Below, in pieces: positions 21,584 to 34,012 of a stretch of 64,000 nucleotides of DNA. Source of the DNA: Echinochloa phyllopogon (Eukaryota > Streptophyta > Magnoliopsida > Poales > Poaceae); NCBI GenBank assembly GCA_033239725.1, contig BTCW01000009.1, positions 13,159,001 through 13,223,000 on the forward strand, given 5' to 3'. Position numbers and translations under genes: made by a program. Each line of letters starts with the position of its first letter. The first letter of the stretch is position 1. The notes beneath the pieces are model-generated. The model worked only from the letters and a program-made list of their open reading frames with translations, made no database searches and was not told where the DNA came from.

Positions 21584-22601
21584 CATTGCTGGAGAAGCCG
21601 GGCGGCTACGTCTGCAACAAGCACGCCGTCGGGGAGAAGTCTGCCAGGTCCGCCAAGAGAGATTTGCCAAAAAAAAAACATGGAGAGAGGCGCGATCACA
21701 TTTTGGGTCTCTGTGGTAATGGGCCCATGGGCTTTGACTGTTCTCCATGGGTTTGCTTGCTTTATTTCCTTATTATCCTGCCGCACACCCACACCACCAA
21801 CACATCCTTCTTTAGAAAAGCCTTGTAAAGTTGGCGAGCAGGCCCATCCATTCATTTCACCTTTTCCTTTTCCTTTTCATTCTCCTTTTCCATCTGATTT
21901 CTCGAGCTCATGCTACTACCGTACAAGATATTATTACAAGAGATAATGCCAGGATATCTAATTTATTATTTAAAAAATCATGAAAAAAAGTCGTACTCGT
22001 AGGTGTGCATCTGCCGAGGAAAACGGCAACAGTCCACCATTTCCAACCAAGGAATTCATTTCCGTGTGGAAAAAAAAGCTTTCCCGTCTCTAATCCACAC
22101 CGCAGAGTCGTGCACTCGTATGTGGAGTCGTACACTTGAACTTGGAAACGGAACGGAGCGCCCTGACTGACGTGTCACAGGTGCAACGGCCTCCACCAAG
22201 ACCAGACGCAGGCCCACCAACTCACGAACTCCGCGGCTCCTTGCCCCGTCACCGTTCCAGGCACCGCACCAAACCTACCCATGGTAAGCTCACCTCCTCA
22301 ACTGCCTGCCTGCGCCCGGAACAGAGAAGACAACAAACCCCCTACCCGGCGGTGCCCGCACCCGCACCCACGAACCCCACTTCCTTCTCCCTCCGGGCCC
22401 CGCCGGCTATATCCGTGGGACAGAGACGAAGCAGAGCAGGCGAAGGAAGCGAAAGCCACGGACACGGCCGCCGCGAAAGCGAAAGGCACGGGAGGAGGAG
22501 GAGGAGGAGATGGGACGAGAGCACTAGTAGAGTAGTAAAGCAAAGCCGCGGGACTCAGAGAGAGACACACACCAGAGAGAGGGGCGCGTGGGGGCAAGCG
22601 G

Positions 22602-25600
22602 ATGGCGAGGCAGGGGGGCGAGATCACGGCGGCTTTCCCTGGCTCCGGCGGCGGTAGCATTGCCGGGGCGTCGACGGGCACGAGGACGCCGGCGGCGAGC
22701 CCGTACCAGGTGACGGACGCGAGCCCTCCCATCTCCTCCCCTCCCCTTCCCTTCTCTTCTCCCTCGGCCTTCGTTCACGCTCCTGTGCTTGACGCCGGAA
22801 TTGAAGCTGAAACTGACACGGCGAAGTGTAATTGAAATTGACCCGGCGAAGTGGTTGGGGGTTGGGTGGCCTGTTTGAGAGTGAGGCGATGCGATGCGAG
22901 TCGGTGGGCGCGCTGTGCTTGCTTTGTCTGTTGACCATGGGGACGGACTCTGAGTTTGCACGTGTTTCTCCAGAATTTTGGATTGAATCGAGTCATTCGC
23001 CGAGATGGTTTTCAAATTTTGTACGGAAATGCAGGGACATCGAGCAGTTTGGCGTCCTTCCTAGAAATCGAACCCACCAGATGCCGACGGTGTAGGAGTT
23101 TGCAGTTGCTTAATCATGAATGATTGTTGCGTGACCCGCAGTAGCCAGTAATGCAGAGGTGTAGATGGTAATTCAGTGCTTGTAGTTCAATTATTCCAAC
23201 ATAGGAAGTTTCCAGGCAGTTAGAAGTACCGCTGCCATGCTACATGCCATTTTAATTTTGCTGTTACCGAGGACCATTCAGTCATGAAGGACATATATGG
23301 TAATCGGGTGCTTGTAGTGCAATTGTGGAAATGTGGCAGACTACAGCAATTCATTTCGCCGCGTCGAAAAATTCGTGATAATGTTGATTGTTATTTGTTG
23401 TCCTTATGTTCTTCACCCGTTGGTGTCATGTTACCAGTCAATCTTCCATTGTTACTGTTCCCAAATTATTGTGTGTGTATGCGTTGTTACTGTGCTAGAA
23501 TTCCTTGTGCTCATAGGATGCAGTTACTAGTTCAGTCTAATCTATCTTCAAATTGCAGACTAAATGACTAAACGGAACATAGCAAAATTGTCCAAGAAAC
23601 AGTGATATACTATCCCTTTGATGTTTTATGTTTAGCTTAACGCACTTATGGCAGTTATGGTAACTTAAAGATAGTATCCCAGCAGTTTTGATTTTAGTTC
23701 TCATGTGAATGTGTTCAGTTTGGAAGGAATTAACTGCTTGCTTAATTGCTTATGCTTCTCAAATAATATTGTCTGATTGTGTTCTGAGGGAAAATCTCTT
23801 AATCTAAAAAAAAATCTGAGGGAAATCTTTCGTGATTGTGGTTACAGTTGACATTGCATTGATGAAATTTAAGTGATTACCCTTGATATTAGAAGTTCTG
23901 TACTGACCTATTTATGGGTGTTATGCATTAGTATAAGCTCAGTTCTTCTGTGAAGCTGGTAAAAAATGACAATGTTTGCTTTTAAGTGAAATTAGTTAAT
24001 TTGCTATTATCAGATATGCAATAAGACTAATTCTGACTTACCTCGACATGCTTCTTTACATTCTGAATTATCTTCTGCTTTGCATTAGTTAGCCAAAAAC
24101 ATCTGTGACATAATCTTTTTCTCGAGAACTTGCAAATCATACATCAATCTTATGGGTATTGACAAATGACAAGGCATTGATTGAGGCATGAGTTTGCTGC
24201 TTCATAATTCACACCCAATGATTAGAACTTGAGCACGATCTCATATTTTGGAACTGAGCGTAAACTAACAATTGATGATCCAGATGAGAGTTTGTTTAGT
24301 TCTTGGGAGAACACACAGACTTGTATCCTTTGCCTATTGACTTAAGTTTGTAAAAAATGAAAGAACACACTTCTTGTTGATGAGTTTTGTCGTTTTGGTT
24401 CAAACTGAATTCAGTTTTCTAACAGAGTTATTTTCTAACATTCAAAATAATACTTTCTCAGGTGGCTGTTGAAATTGAAGAGCAAATATATTCCCCATTT
24501 GGCAACATTGAGGTCCCAGATAGTCGTGGTTGCTGCAGTGGTTTCACAGGCAGTGTGACAAAAGTGTTGTTCATCCTACATCTACTTGCTTTCATCGCCC
24601 TCACGATCTTCCTAGGCGTCCAGGCCTCTTCCCACCAGAACCCTGCCTACAAACCCTTCTCCAACTTCATCCCTCTGGTATCCTCTGTCATAGTATCCAC
24701 AGTTGCTGCCTGCTTCTGGGTTATCCTTGCTGTCACAAACCCTCCAAGAGCCATCAAGACCTCTCTCTGGGCTGCCCCTGTTTTTGCACTCGCTTGCGCT
24801 GTAGTGATACTCACTGTTGGTAATGGTGCTGCACTTGGTGTTGGAGCACTTGTAGTTGTATTCACCATTGCAGCAGGATTATACAGTTGCTGGGCCACCG
24901 GTCCACGTCTTCGGCATGCCTCTGAGCTGCTTTCCACTTCTGTCATTGGAGCACACTTGCCACCTACTACTTCTTGCCTTGTTGTCTTTGTCCTTCTTGC
25001 AACGTTTGGCTATATGGCCTTCTGGACAGTTGCCATCAGCTGCATTGCTGCTGCAGAAGGGCACTTCATGAACTACTGGACAGCTTATGTGGCAGCACTT
25101 CTGGTGAGCATGGCATGGACCATGCAGGTACTGCGCTACGTTGTCTATGTGGCAGTGGCAAAACTGGCACATGGACGACTCGTCTATGGGATCCGCTTGC
25201 CAGGTGGTGCTGTGGAAGTATTCTGTGGCACGATATTTGGACCAGCCTTTGGGGACATATGCATGGGTGCAATTGCTGTCCCGGTGAACTCAGCAGTACG
25301 GGGATTGGCTCGAGCAATGAAAACGGCAAGTGGGGGCAACGACGAGTTCATTTTCTCAGGACGGGGCTGCTGCTTTTCTATATCTGAGAAAATGCTGGGA
25401 CGTGCTAACCGCTGGGGTTTTGTGCATGTGGGGGCACGGGGGAAGGCATTCTGTGTGGCTTCGCGGGATGTGTGGTCCCTTTTTGTTCTCCGTGGGATAG
25501 CAAATCTTGTCGATTCAGATCTCACTGGTTCGTTCTGCTTCCTTTCTTCCGTGGCAACAGGCGCATTGGCCTCACTGGTTGCTGGCTCATGGGCACTAGC

Positions 25601-26268
25601 CGCCATGTATAAAGATCAGAGGAAGGTAGCTCTGCCTGTTGCCATCTATGCGTTCCTGATCGGCTATTACATGGTATTCCATTAACCTCACTCCTATCTT
25701 TCTGTGTCTATCTGAATTAGTGAAAACTGCTTGCATTGGCTATGATCTTTTGTCTGAAAAGCAGCATAAATCTGCTATTTTCAACATTTTGTGTGGCACT
25801 ATATGGGTATAATGTAGTTGATACCAGGCAAAGGCTTGGTATGAGAAAATATAAATTAGCCACCAGCAAGCACCTATATAGGAAGCTTAGTGGAGTAGCA
25901 TTGGCCTACCTCTTCACATGATTGTTCTAGATTCTTGTAACATGAGGGATTCCGGGTTGCATGAAAATGAGATACAGTTATCTTCCACACACCAAAGAAT
26001 AAGAAGAAGAGATACTGTTATTTATGTGGTCGCTTTCATAAAATTGTTCAGATGTTGCCTGATTTTCATGTACCCTTGGTTTCTGATTTCATTATCTTGC
26101 TTGTTGTTGCAATGGCAGTGCCGGATGATGATCGCGTGGCCACAGGCGTGTGTGGCAGCTTACCATGTCGCATATGCAGAGAATCCACAGAACCCTCTGC
26201 TGGGAACACTGGTACCAGATCATCTGCGCGAGCTCCAAGCAATAGCCGCAGACCATGATCGTCCCTGA
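22602..26268 (+). CDS. Choline-transporter-like (PNS1/CTL family) integral membrane protein, 489 aa
   Basis: Three coding exons: 22602-22709 (36 codons), 24462-25673 (404 codons) and 26119-26268 (49 codons plus TGA). All junctions are GT-AG and phase 0 (CAG|GTGACG, TCTCAG|GTG, ATG|GTATTC, GGCAG|TGC). The N-terminal 75 residues are cytosol-like (Gly/Ser/Pro, then VAVEIEEQIYSPFG). About ten hydrophobic segments follow. The conserved choline-transporter-like block is clear: GDICMGAI, GRGCCF, LGRANRWGFVHV, GKAFCVASRDVW. The last exon gives the cytosolic tail ending ADHDRP. Family members are placed in plasma or endomembranes. Transport of choline is proven for only some, so the substrate here is open. 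The GC-rich exon 1, 1.75-kb first intron and one large exon fit a grass gene. No lesions were seen. Confidence 0.92.
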
Positions 26269-26712
26269 GCTGTTAATTCTTCTGATGACATTGATGATTC
26301 ATAGATTCTTCGATTCTTTTGGTCAATTTATTTTTCCCCCTGTTTTCGGGAGCTTATACCTACTAGGCAGTACGTAGACAGAGCTGCTGTCTTACTGATG
26401 CGAGATTGAGGGCTGCTGCAGATGGCAAGGGTAGTGTGTGCTTGACATAGGATTTCTGCATATATGTGGGTCGAAATCTCTCATACTTGGTTGTTGGTTG
26501 TGTAGATATTGGGCAAGTGGATTACTGGAAAAAGAAGCGGTTAGATGATCTGAGACACTAGCATGTAGATGTACAGAGAATTTAGCACATTGAACATACA
26601 TGCAGATGGAATCATGGAATACATATTAGTTTCAGTTTCTCCTGTTCATGGTTCTTGCCCACATTGCACGAACACGTATACAGTAGTAATAAAAATAGGA
26701 GAGCAAAAATAT

Positions 26713-26784
26713 TCAGTTGCCGGGACTCGAACCCGGGTCTCTCGGGCGAGAGCCGAGTATCCTAACCAGCTAGACTACAACGTT
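26713..26784 (-). pseudogene. tRNA-Glu (CTC) like gene, probably decayed
   Basis: On minus, a 72-nt cloverleaf sequence has A box TAGTCTAGCTGGTTAGGATA, anticodon loop CTCTCGC with CTC, and B box GGGTTCGAGTC. The acceptor stem pairs at only 4 of 7 positions (the outer three mismatch) and the base 3' of the anticodon is G, not A. Plant tRNA-Glu has a fully paired stem, so a pseudogene is more likely than a working gene. Confidence 0.75.
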
Positions 26785-26789
26785 GATTC

Positions 26790-27555
26790 CATGCTGGAAA
26801 TTAACTTATAAATTTACAATAAGAATTCGGCACAACGCAACCAGGTTGCACCAAACCAACCAACATTGCTGCGTCGTGCTAAAGGCTGTGGACGCATCAC
26901 GAATGTCTCCTTGGTGTGAAGAGAATTTCCCGTGCTTAAAAAAGATTGACCAACATTGAACTCTTAATTCGGTTCACGGTCTGCAACGCCAACATCCTCT
27001 ACGTCTATAACTTGATCATACCTTTGTGTCATCAAAAATCAAAATGTAACACATCAGTAACTGGTATTTTTTTGTATATATGTAACATTTTCTTATTAGA
27101 GATTAATTTGTTAAGATACTTATTATAGGACAAAATTCAAGCTTGAAGCAACTTGTTCAGGTTCAGCAGTTTTATTTTGAAGTTATAGAATAAGCATCAA
27201 GTGAAAAAAAAAATCAGCTCTCCACATCATTCCATCTCAATTCATTGTCGGATCGGATGATCCAAAGTTGAGCACTCGATGACTGATCGGCTTGATGCGG
27301 CTGAGCCGAACCCAACACCAGCAGCGCAAATGCAGAACCACCGGAAAAAGGCGACACCAAGAGGACCCTTTGCCCGTACGGCAGATCCACCGTGTGGGCC
27401 CCGTCAGAACCTTCTATACGATAACCTGAGACTGACAGTCCAGGCCCACCCCTGATCCTTCATCCTGATTTTCTCAGCGTGGCCCCTGGAAGCATCGACA
27501 TTTCCGCAGCACAACCCTTCCACGGCCGTAGCTCGGAAAGCAAGCAACGGCTCAA
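26790..27555. other. Intergenic DNA upstream of the rhomboid gene
   Basis: AT-rich to 27230, then more GC-rich (27230-27560) leading into the 5' UTR of the rhomboid gene. There is no separate gene or repeat that I can support. Confidence 0.4.
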
Positions 27556-27689
27556 TTGATTTGCTCGGGGCCCCAAAACCCTCGAGATCTAGGCTGGTGG
27601 TGTCCCCCTTCCCCTTCACGCGAGGACTCCCCGCCTCCGGAGCTTCGATCCCGGCTTCCCCCGGCGAGCGCGGCAGCGGCGGGTCCGAG

Positions 27690-30600
27690 ATGCGGTCCAA
27701 CATCATCACCGAGGTGCGGTTTCTATTCTCGGTTTCGGTTGTCGGGTGGTTTTCCGGAGGCGTATTCTGGATCTGAGGCGCATTCGCGAGGTCGCTGCGG
27801 GAATGGTCTTCAAACCCCTCGTGAGAATGGCGAGATTCCATGTGGAGACCGTCTCAATTGGCAGGAATTGAGACGGTTAGCGGGGGATTGGGGGTGAAGT
27901 TCATGAGGTGGTGTCATGATAGGTTTTGTCAGGGTGCCGGCCGTGTGAATTGAGCCAGACATGTTTCGGAACAAATTTCTGCTGCGACTGCTGTTTCAGG
28001 GTTTGGTTCAACTGTTTTTTTTGTATGTTTTTTATTGGGGGGGTGTTAGGCTTGCACGAAATATGTTTTGGCTAAACACTTAGGAGCGGGGGTGTAGCGT
28101 GGTGTATTCAGGTAGTGGAGAGCCGAGAATGTGGCTAATTTTGATACACTTTGTTTTACTCTCGAGTTATGACGAGTTTTCCATGGCTGCAGGCTGGCAT
28201 TCCAACTAGGTTGAATCAGTGGTGGAGCAGCATCCCGTTCATTACTTCTGGTGTTGTCTTGATATGTGGAGCAATTTACTTGTCGTGCTTGTTGATTGGC
28301 TATGACTCCTATGCCGAGATATGCTTCTTGCCTTCTGCAGTAGCATCACGTTTTCAAGGTCTGTTGCATTCTCATGCTTCCCTGGGTAGCTTAACACGTT
28401 TTTTCAACGCTTTGAACCATTGTTTATTGTGCAAAAGGAAACATAAGCCGTATGAACCTTTTGAGATCTTACCTGCATAAAACTTAAATTCCTGTTCTGT
28501 GGCAGATTTCAATTGTGTGAATCCATGTTCTCTTTGCGTACATAATATGATGGCAGTCATTATTTGCTATTAGCAGACATGATATCATGAGAAATAACAA
28601 CAACCTCTTGCTAAGATAAGATTTGCTCTACTCTAATATTCTGAACACTGAGGAAGCTTGAGGCTGTTCATACATTTTGAATGAATTATTTGATGTACAC
28701 ATGCTTTAGCTGTAGCTTCTTCCTACTCATGCAGATTATGCATGCCGTTTTTTTCTATTTTCTCTGGTATATATATAAAAAAAAACTCGACCATGGTGGG
28801 AGACTCCCACCAAGTTTTGTTCTAAGAAGATGCCGTGCTTCGAACCCGGGTCGGGACGGGAGTTTCTACAACTCCCGGAGTTCAACGCTCTAACCGGTCC
28901 ACCGCGAGAAGCTTGGCATTTTCGCTGGTATATCTAATTGTCTGCCTCTGACATAGTGCAATTTTCTTCAGTGTACAGGTTCTACACATCTGTTCTCTTT
29001 CATGGTTCTTTGCTTCATGTGCTATTCAATATGCTTGCATTGGTACCCTTGGGCACCGAGTTGGAGAGAATTATGGGATCAGTCCGTCTCTTATTCTTGA
29101 TGTTCCTTCTTGCAACAACAAATGCAATTCTTCATCTCACAATCGCTTTCTTGGTGGCTTACAATCCTCTGTACCCTGTTCCATATCTTGTGAATGAATG
29201 CTCCATTGGCTTTTCTGGAGTCATATTCTCAATGATAGTCATTGAAACAAGTCTGAGTGGTGTGCAATCGCGAAGGTGCGTTTCCTTCTATGGTGATCAC
29301 ATTTGATGACATATATGAGTTTCTAGTGGATATGAATGTCTCACAGGAATTTAATATAAGCATTTTGTGTAAAAGTAAAAAGTTTGTGTACTCAAATTGT
29401 CTGTGCTGATTGCTGAGGGATGCCTAGGAATTCTGTCCATCTTTTGTGCATGAAGAGCATTTTGATTGATTTGATTGTAAATTGTTTTAAAATGTTGGAA
29501 GTTGTTATGATATCGCATGGTTACACATTTGACTAGGTTTGTACACAGTTTAAAATTACCCAATTACTCCCTCCATATTGGTATTAGATGACGTTTTGGA
29601 CAAGATTTTAGTCAAACATTGGGAATATAAATCATGAATAACTTTTAAGTCGTTGAGTTTGGAAATGTGCAAACCATATGAATAGATTTGTCTTAAAAAT
29701 ATTTTTATAAAAGTATACATATATTATTTTTTAATAAATATTTTTGTAAAAATAAGAAGTCAAAGTTACGTTCTGGAGACCGTGTCGTTGTCCTAAACAT
29801 CATCTAATACCAATATGGAGGGAGTACTGAAATAGGAAAACTTCCTCTAATGTAAGGGCACACACCTAGGTCTTACTCATGTTTGAGTTAAGTTATGCAG
29901 TTATGGAAAATTTAGTTGATCTTGAGAAGATGAGAACCTTCAGAGTATTTTCCCTCCTCCAAGGGAGAGTTATTCAGAAAGTTTTCCATTAAGTATCTAT
30001 CCATGCTGTCCCTATGATTCATGTGGAAAGTTATCATGACTAAACCAAAAATGAGTCGGCACCAGATATCTTGCCCTACTACAATTCCCAAAAGGGCCTT
30101 TTTAATTCTTTTTATTAGCTACCTTGTATGCTCTTGATATATTGGCAAGAACCAAGAGTGCCATCAGTCAAAAAACTATCTAGAAGAGTTAAATTTTAAA
30201 TTTTATAGATTTTGGAAAGATGTGCCTTTATGTTACTTCTATGCTTAATTTCTATTTATTTTCCATTTTTGAAAAGAAATTAGCTGTGATTCTATTTATG
30301 ACATTTGTCGCATATAGACTGACATCCTTACTTGCTTTTCAGTGTCTTCGGCCTCTTCAATGTTCCTGCAAAATGGTACTCTATTCTTATGTTATTCACT
30401 TCCAGTTTACTATATGGTCTTGGAAATCCATATGTTAAATGTGTACAATGTCAGGTATGCATGGATTTTGCTGGTACTGTTCCAGTTTCTTGCAAGCAAT
30501 GTTTCATTGCTGGGCCACCTGTGCGGCATCTTGTCTGGATTTGCATGTTTGTCCCTTATATCCTTCTTATTTGTTAGGTTTGATTAGTTTTATTTTCCTT

Positions 30601-33600
30601 GCTAACCTTCTCTATTTCCCACCAGACACTTATGGGCTGTTCAACTACTTGCTTCCTGGACCATCATTTTATTCTAAAATCGAGGGCTTGTCAGCGCTAG
30701 TAAGTTTTTCCTAGATGATTGAAGTTATCCTGGTCATACAGTCCATCTTCTGTAGGAGATGTTTTTTATATCTGTTTTTATTGTTTGATATATTGGATGC
30801 CAGTCTGTTTGTGTGAGGCGTCCTGGCTTTATTCTATGTACGGGAGGGACTACATATGGCCAACTTCCTACATACTCTAACACATCTGCTGCGCCAAGGT
30901 ATATTTTCTATTTTGGTTTCTTTTGATGTGATGTTCACATAAGTAATATGTTGCTCTTTTAATTTGCAGTGCTCTCTTAAATGGAAATTTCTTGAGAAAT
31001 ATATCTTCATGGATGCCAAACAGGCAGACACCCACTGCTCAGGTAAATTAAAAAAAACGGCAATGTCATATGCTATACTCATGTTTACTAGTATAATTTT
31101 ATTGGAAGCTGTTGTTAAAGCTTCTATGAGGAACCTGGGTCAAAACTGAATCCTTCGCAGCTGAGCATGTAGCTCAGTGGTAGAGCATCCAGTAGCGGTG
31201 CCACCCACCCAGGGATTGAACCCTGGGTGCTGCATTTGTGCCCACCTCCCTGCGCTACAGTTGCAGATGCCAAAAAAGCAGACGCCGGTGTGGTTCCTGC
31301 CCTGGCCAGGCTTCGGAGGGCTCCTTAAAGCAAAGTCAGTGGGACGTCTAAACAATAGAACATAGTAGCAATGATTTTGCCGTGAGTTTTGTGCAACCGA
31401 TCATCCATGTGATAGAAAACGTAATCTAATCATTCCTCTAAATAAAACAAAAAATTCTCCTTACCAGTACAGGCGTTCTTAAGATTACCATATATACCAA
31501 AAAAATTTCACTATAGAGTATATTGGATAGCTACATAGTAAAACCTCCACCCTACTTGATTCCTTTTATGGTGATTAAGTTCAAGATTAATACCACTGGA
31601 TATACATTCATCCTTAGCTTGTCATCCTTAGTTCAAGATTACACAGATCCATACCTTATCTTTCTAAAATATGGGTTAACTTAGTTCTTTACTGTGCCTA
31701 CACCAACTTATTTGGATCTAAAAGGCTTTGTTGTTGTTCGCTAGTTCGTTGCAGTATATGAGTTTAGGGCTTTGCTGAATTTTGTCCTGTAGGAAGGAGA
31801 AGACCCCAGGTTTCCAGGGAGAGCACGGACACTTGGTGCTGCAGGAGCTGAACCCACTGCAAGGGAGGCAAATGCAAATTTGCATGCGAGGTTGTTGGAT
31901 AACACAACTCCAAGTGACCCCCTAACGAATTCACAGTAATGCATTTTCTACTTGATATTATTTTATGTATTTCACATCCAGTGTTCGCATTGAAAACATG
32001 AACTTGGGAGTTGGGATAAATAAAATGACAAATGACTACCTTAGACAAATGAACAGTACACACGAACAAAATTTCACTTTTAAGTCCTTTTTTTTCCAAG
32101 ACAAATGACAACCTTACATACTTCCATAGTACTCAGGTTTTGTTTTTCTATTCGAATTCAGGCACTTATATTCTGGTCCTTCACAACAAATAGCTCAAGA
32201 CTGCTTTTTAGTAGCTTCCCTATCTTTTGTTCTTTTTCCTTGCAGTGTGTAAACTTCCTACCTCCTGTTGTGTGTCAAACCTCCCCTTGAAAGATATGTT
32301 ATAGGTATTTTGAAATAATTTGTATCAGTAATAACTTTCTTTTAATAGATATGTGTGACAAATTTCGTTGAAAACCTGTTTTGTAAAGACTATGATCCCA
32401 AGTAAAACTGTGCTTATTGGTAGTTGGCAATTGAATATGGTTCAAGTCAAGGGATCCTAATAAGTTTTGTGTGGTTTTGTTTGGCAATGTAGGTTTGCCT
32501 TTATTTGTTGAGGGCCTTAAATTTTTCTCAAGGTGATTGAGCTAAATACTGTTAATTGTGGCAACCTGGCAATTTGGTTATACCAAATTTGTATCTCATA
32601 TGAAACTTCTCACATAGGATCTTACTCCAATTAAGTTACACTAATTCAACACATCAAGATAATAGAATATGATACAGGAGGGAAAGGAGCGGAGAAGTCT
32701 GTAGAATCACATTCGCGGCCTTGCTAGCTATTCGGTTTTCTTCCTGAGCCCCAGTGAACTTTATACCAATTGGCAGTATGCATGTTGAACAAATAGCACT
32801 ATTGTACATGAAACAATACGTGTTTTTCTCGCATCCAACTGTGTAGTGGATAATTTTGTTTAAAACAGAGAAGTTTTATTATCTGGTAACTGCTGGTAAC
32901 CTGATTTTTTTGCCGGTGCTAATGATGCAAAATGGCCTGTGGAAATTGAATCTTGAATTTAAGATTAGTAGATGGTAACTGCATGGATATGAGAAAATTG
33001 TAAATGCACCCATGCCCTGTTGATAAGATGTGCAATCTTTGTACTCATGGGTCAGGGGTTTGAATATGCAAAGTTATTTTCACCCTTTGTTTTATTCTTT
33101 GCCTAAAATACAAAGTGTTATTCAAAATGTTCCTTTTTGCTGTTATCCACAAATCCATGAACCAGTAAATATTGCTCTTTCATCTAATATGAGTCTCCCT
33201 TTTTATATATGTGTTTCCTAACCTTTCATATTAACAGGCATACAGTTTCAAACACAGTCAGAGCTGATGCAACGGTAACAGCTGATCAGGTTGTGCGTTC
33301 TGTACATTCCATTACTTTCTCATTGGTTGTTTCATTTGGCTTAGTAATCGGTGCTATCATCTTAAGGAAAATACTTACTGCAGGTTGATACATTTGATGA
33401 AGAACTCAAGAAGCTGGTAGGGATGGGCTTTGAAAAGGTATTTCAAACCTTATCCTTTTAAATTGCCAAACTGGACTTGTACAATTCCCATTTACCATAT
33501 CATGCTTGTATATTGTTTTATCATATCCCGGCACTACCTGGTTGTATTATATGTAAGATTCAGAGCAAAGTAGTTAAGCAATCAAATGACCTGTTTTCTG

Positions 33601-34012
33601 TATTGTTTGTGCTTATTTATCTGTTTGGCAAGTTGTTTGGAGGATTCATTTAAGTGTGTTGGCATCCATCTTAGATTATACTAGACGTGGGAACAAACTG
33701 CATGTTAGTCACATATTTCGCAATAGCCCACGTCTCAGCTATCCATCTGCGTCTGTTTTTTTTTTCTTTTCTTTCTGTCTGTGCATGCATGGACGTCAAG
33801 CTTCTTATTGATGAACTGACTACCTTGTTGCAGACTCAGGCTGAAGTTGCACTTGCTGCGGCTGATGGAGATCCAAATGTTGCCATTGAGATTCTGATGA
33901 GTCAGCAGGTTTGTATATTCATGTTAGCTAATAATTTGTTGATAGCTATATGATTCCTCGTGGCACTAAATCATTTTTCTTTCGATTCCTATGACTTTCA
34001 ATCCAGGGCTGA
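27690..34012 (+). CDS. RBL15: Rhomboid-like intramembrane protease with C-terminal UBA domain (RBL15 type), 396 aa
   Basis: Thirteen coding exons: 27690-27713, 28193-28358, 28972-29275, 30343-30375, 30455-30546, 30626-30699, 30804-30898, 30970-31042, 31793-31935, 33238-33289, 33384-33437, 33834-33908, 34007-34012. All are GT-AG and phases sum to 397 codons. The start MRSNIITEAGIPTRLNQWW matches the plant RBL15 type. The six-helix rhomboid core spans about residues 15-215. The catalytic pair is Ser145 in GFSG and His197 in LLGHLCGILSG. FHGSLLHVLFNM and ELERIMGS are typical loops. A Ser/Pro-rich cytosolic linker follows. The UBA domain at about 356-395 (LKKLVGMGFEK ... AAADGDPNVAIEILMSQQ) would bind ubiquitin. 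The last exon adds only Gly and the stop. No breaks. Expected location is an endomembrane compartment. Confidence 0.94.
28773..28917 (-). mobile_element. tRNA-derived SINE, 145 bp, in intron 2 of the rhomboid gene
   Basis: On minus it starts near GCGGTGGACCGGTTAGAG (A-box like), has GGGTTCGAA (B box) about 50 bases later, and ends in a T-run followed by TATATA. It is bounded by 16-bp direct repeats ATTTTC(T/G)CTGGTATAT at 28757-28772 and 28918-28933, with one mismatch. This is diagnostic of LINE-driven insertion. T-rich tails are known for the p-SINE1 group of grasses; the exact family is not assigned. It lies about 40 bp from the exon 3 acceptor. Confidence 0.85.
29567..29824. mobile_element. 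Stowaway-like MITE, 258 bp, in intron 3 of the rhomboid gene
   Basis: Terminal inverted repeats CTCCCTCCATATTGGTATTA at both ends (matching over about 25 bp) are flanked by TA on each side (29565-29566, 29825-29826). The CTCCCTCC start and TA target are typical of Tc1/mariner-derived Stowaway elements. The middle is AT-rich and non-coding. Confidence 0.93.
31158..31350 (+). mobile_element. SINE-like tRNA-related insert in intron 8 of the rhomboid gene
   Basis: CATGTAGCTCAGTGGTAGAGC (31165-31185) is a good A box. GGATTGAACCC (31212-31222) is a fair B box inside a perfect CCCAGGG/CCCTGGG stem. A GC-rich body follows to about 31350, in sharp contrast with the AT-rich intron. No TSD or tail was found. 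Confidence 0.5.

Noticed and set aside
22136..22657. 173-codon plus frame before the choline-transporter-like gene
   Set aside because: Overlaps the likely 5' UTR and exon 1 in another frame; no motif.
24462..25685. Choline-transporter-like gene as a single exon ending at TAA 25683-25685
   Set aside because: The protein would start at a GTG and stop after an ATG|GTATTC donor; the spliced model adds a proper start and a family-like C-terminal tail in phase.
26713..26784. Functional tRNA-Glu gene
   Set aside because: The acceptor stem has three mismatched pairs and the anticodon loop differs from the plant consensus.
31177..31365. 62-codon plus frame in the rhomboid intron
   Set aside because: Lies inside the SINE-like insert and is not bounded by splice sites in phase with the gene.
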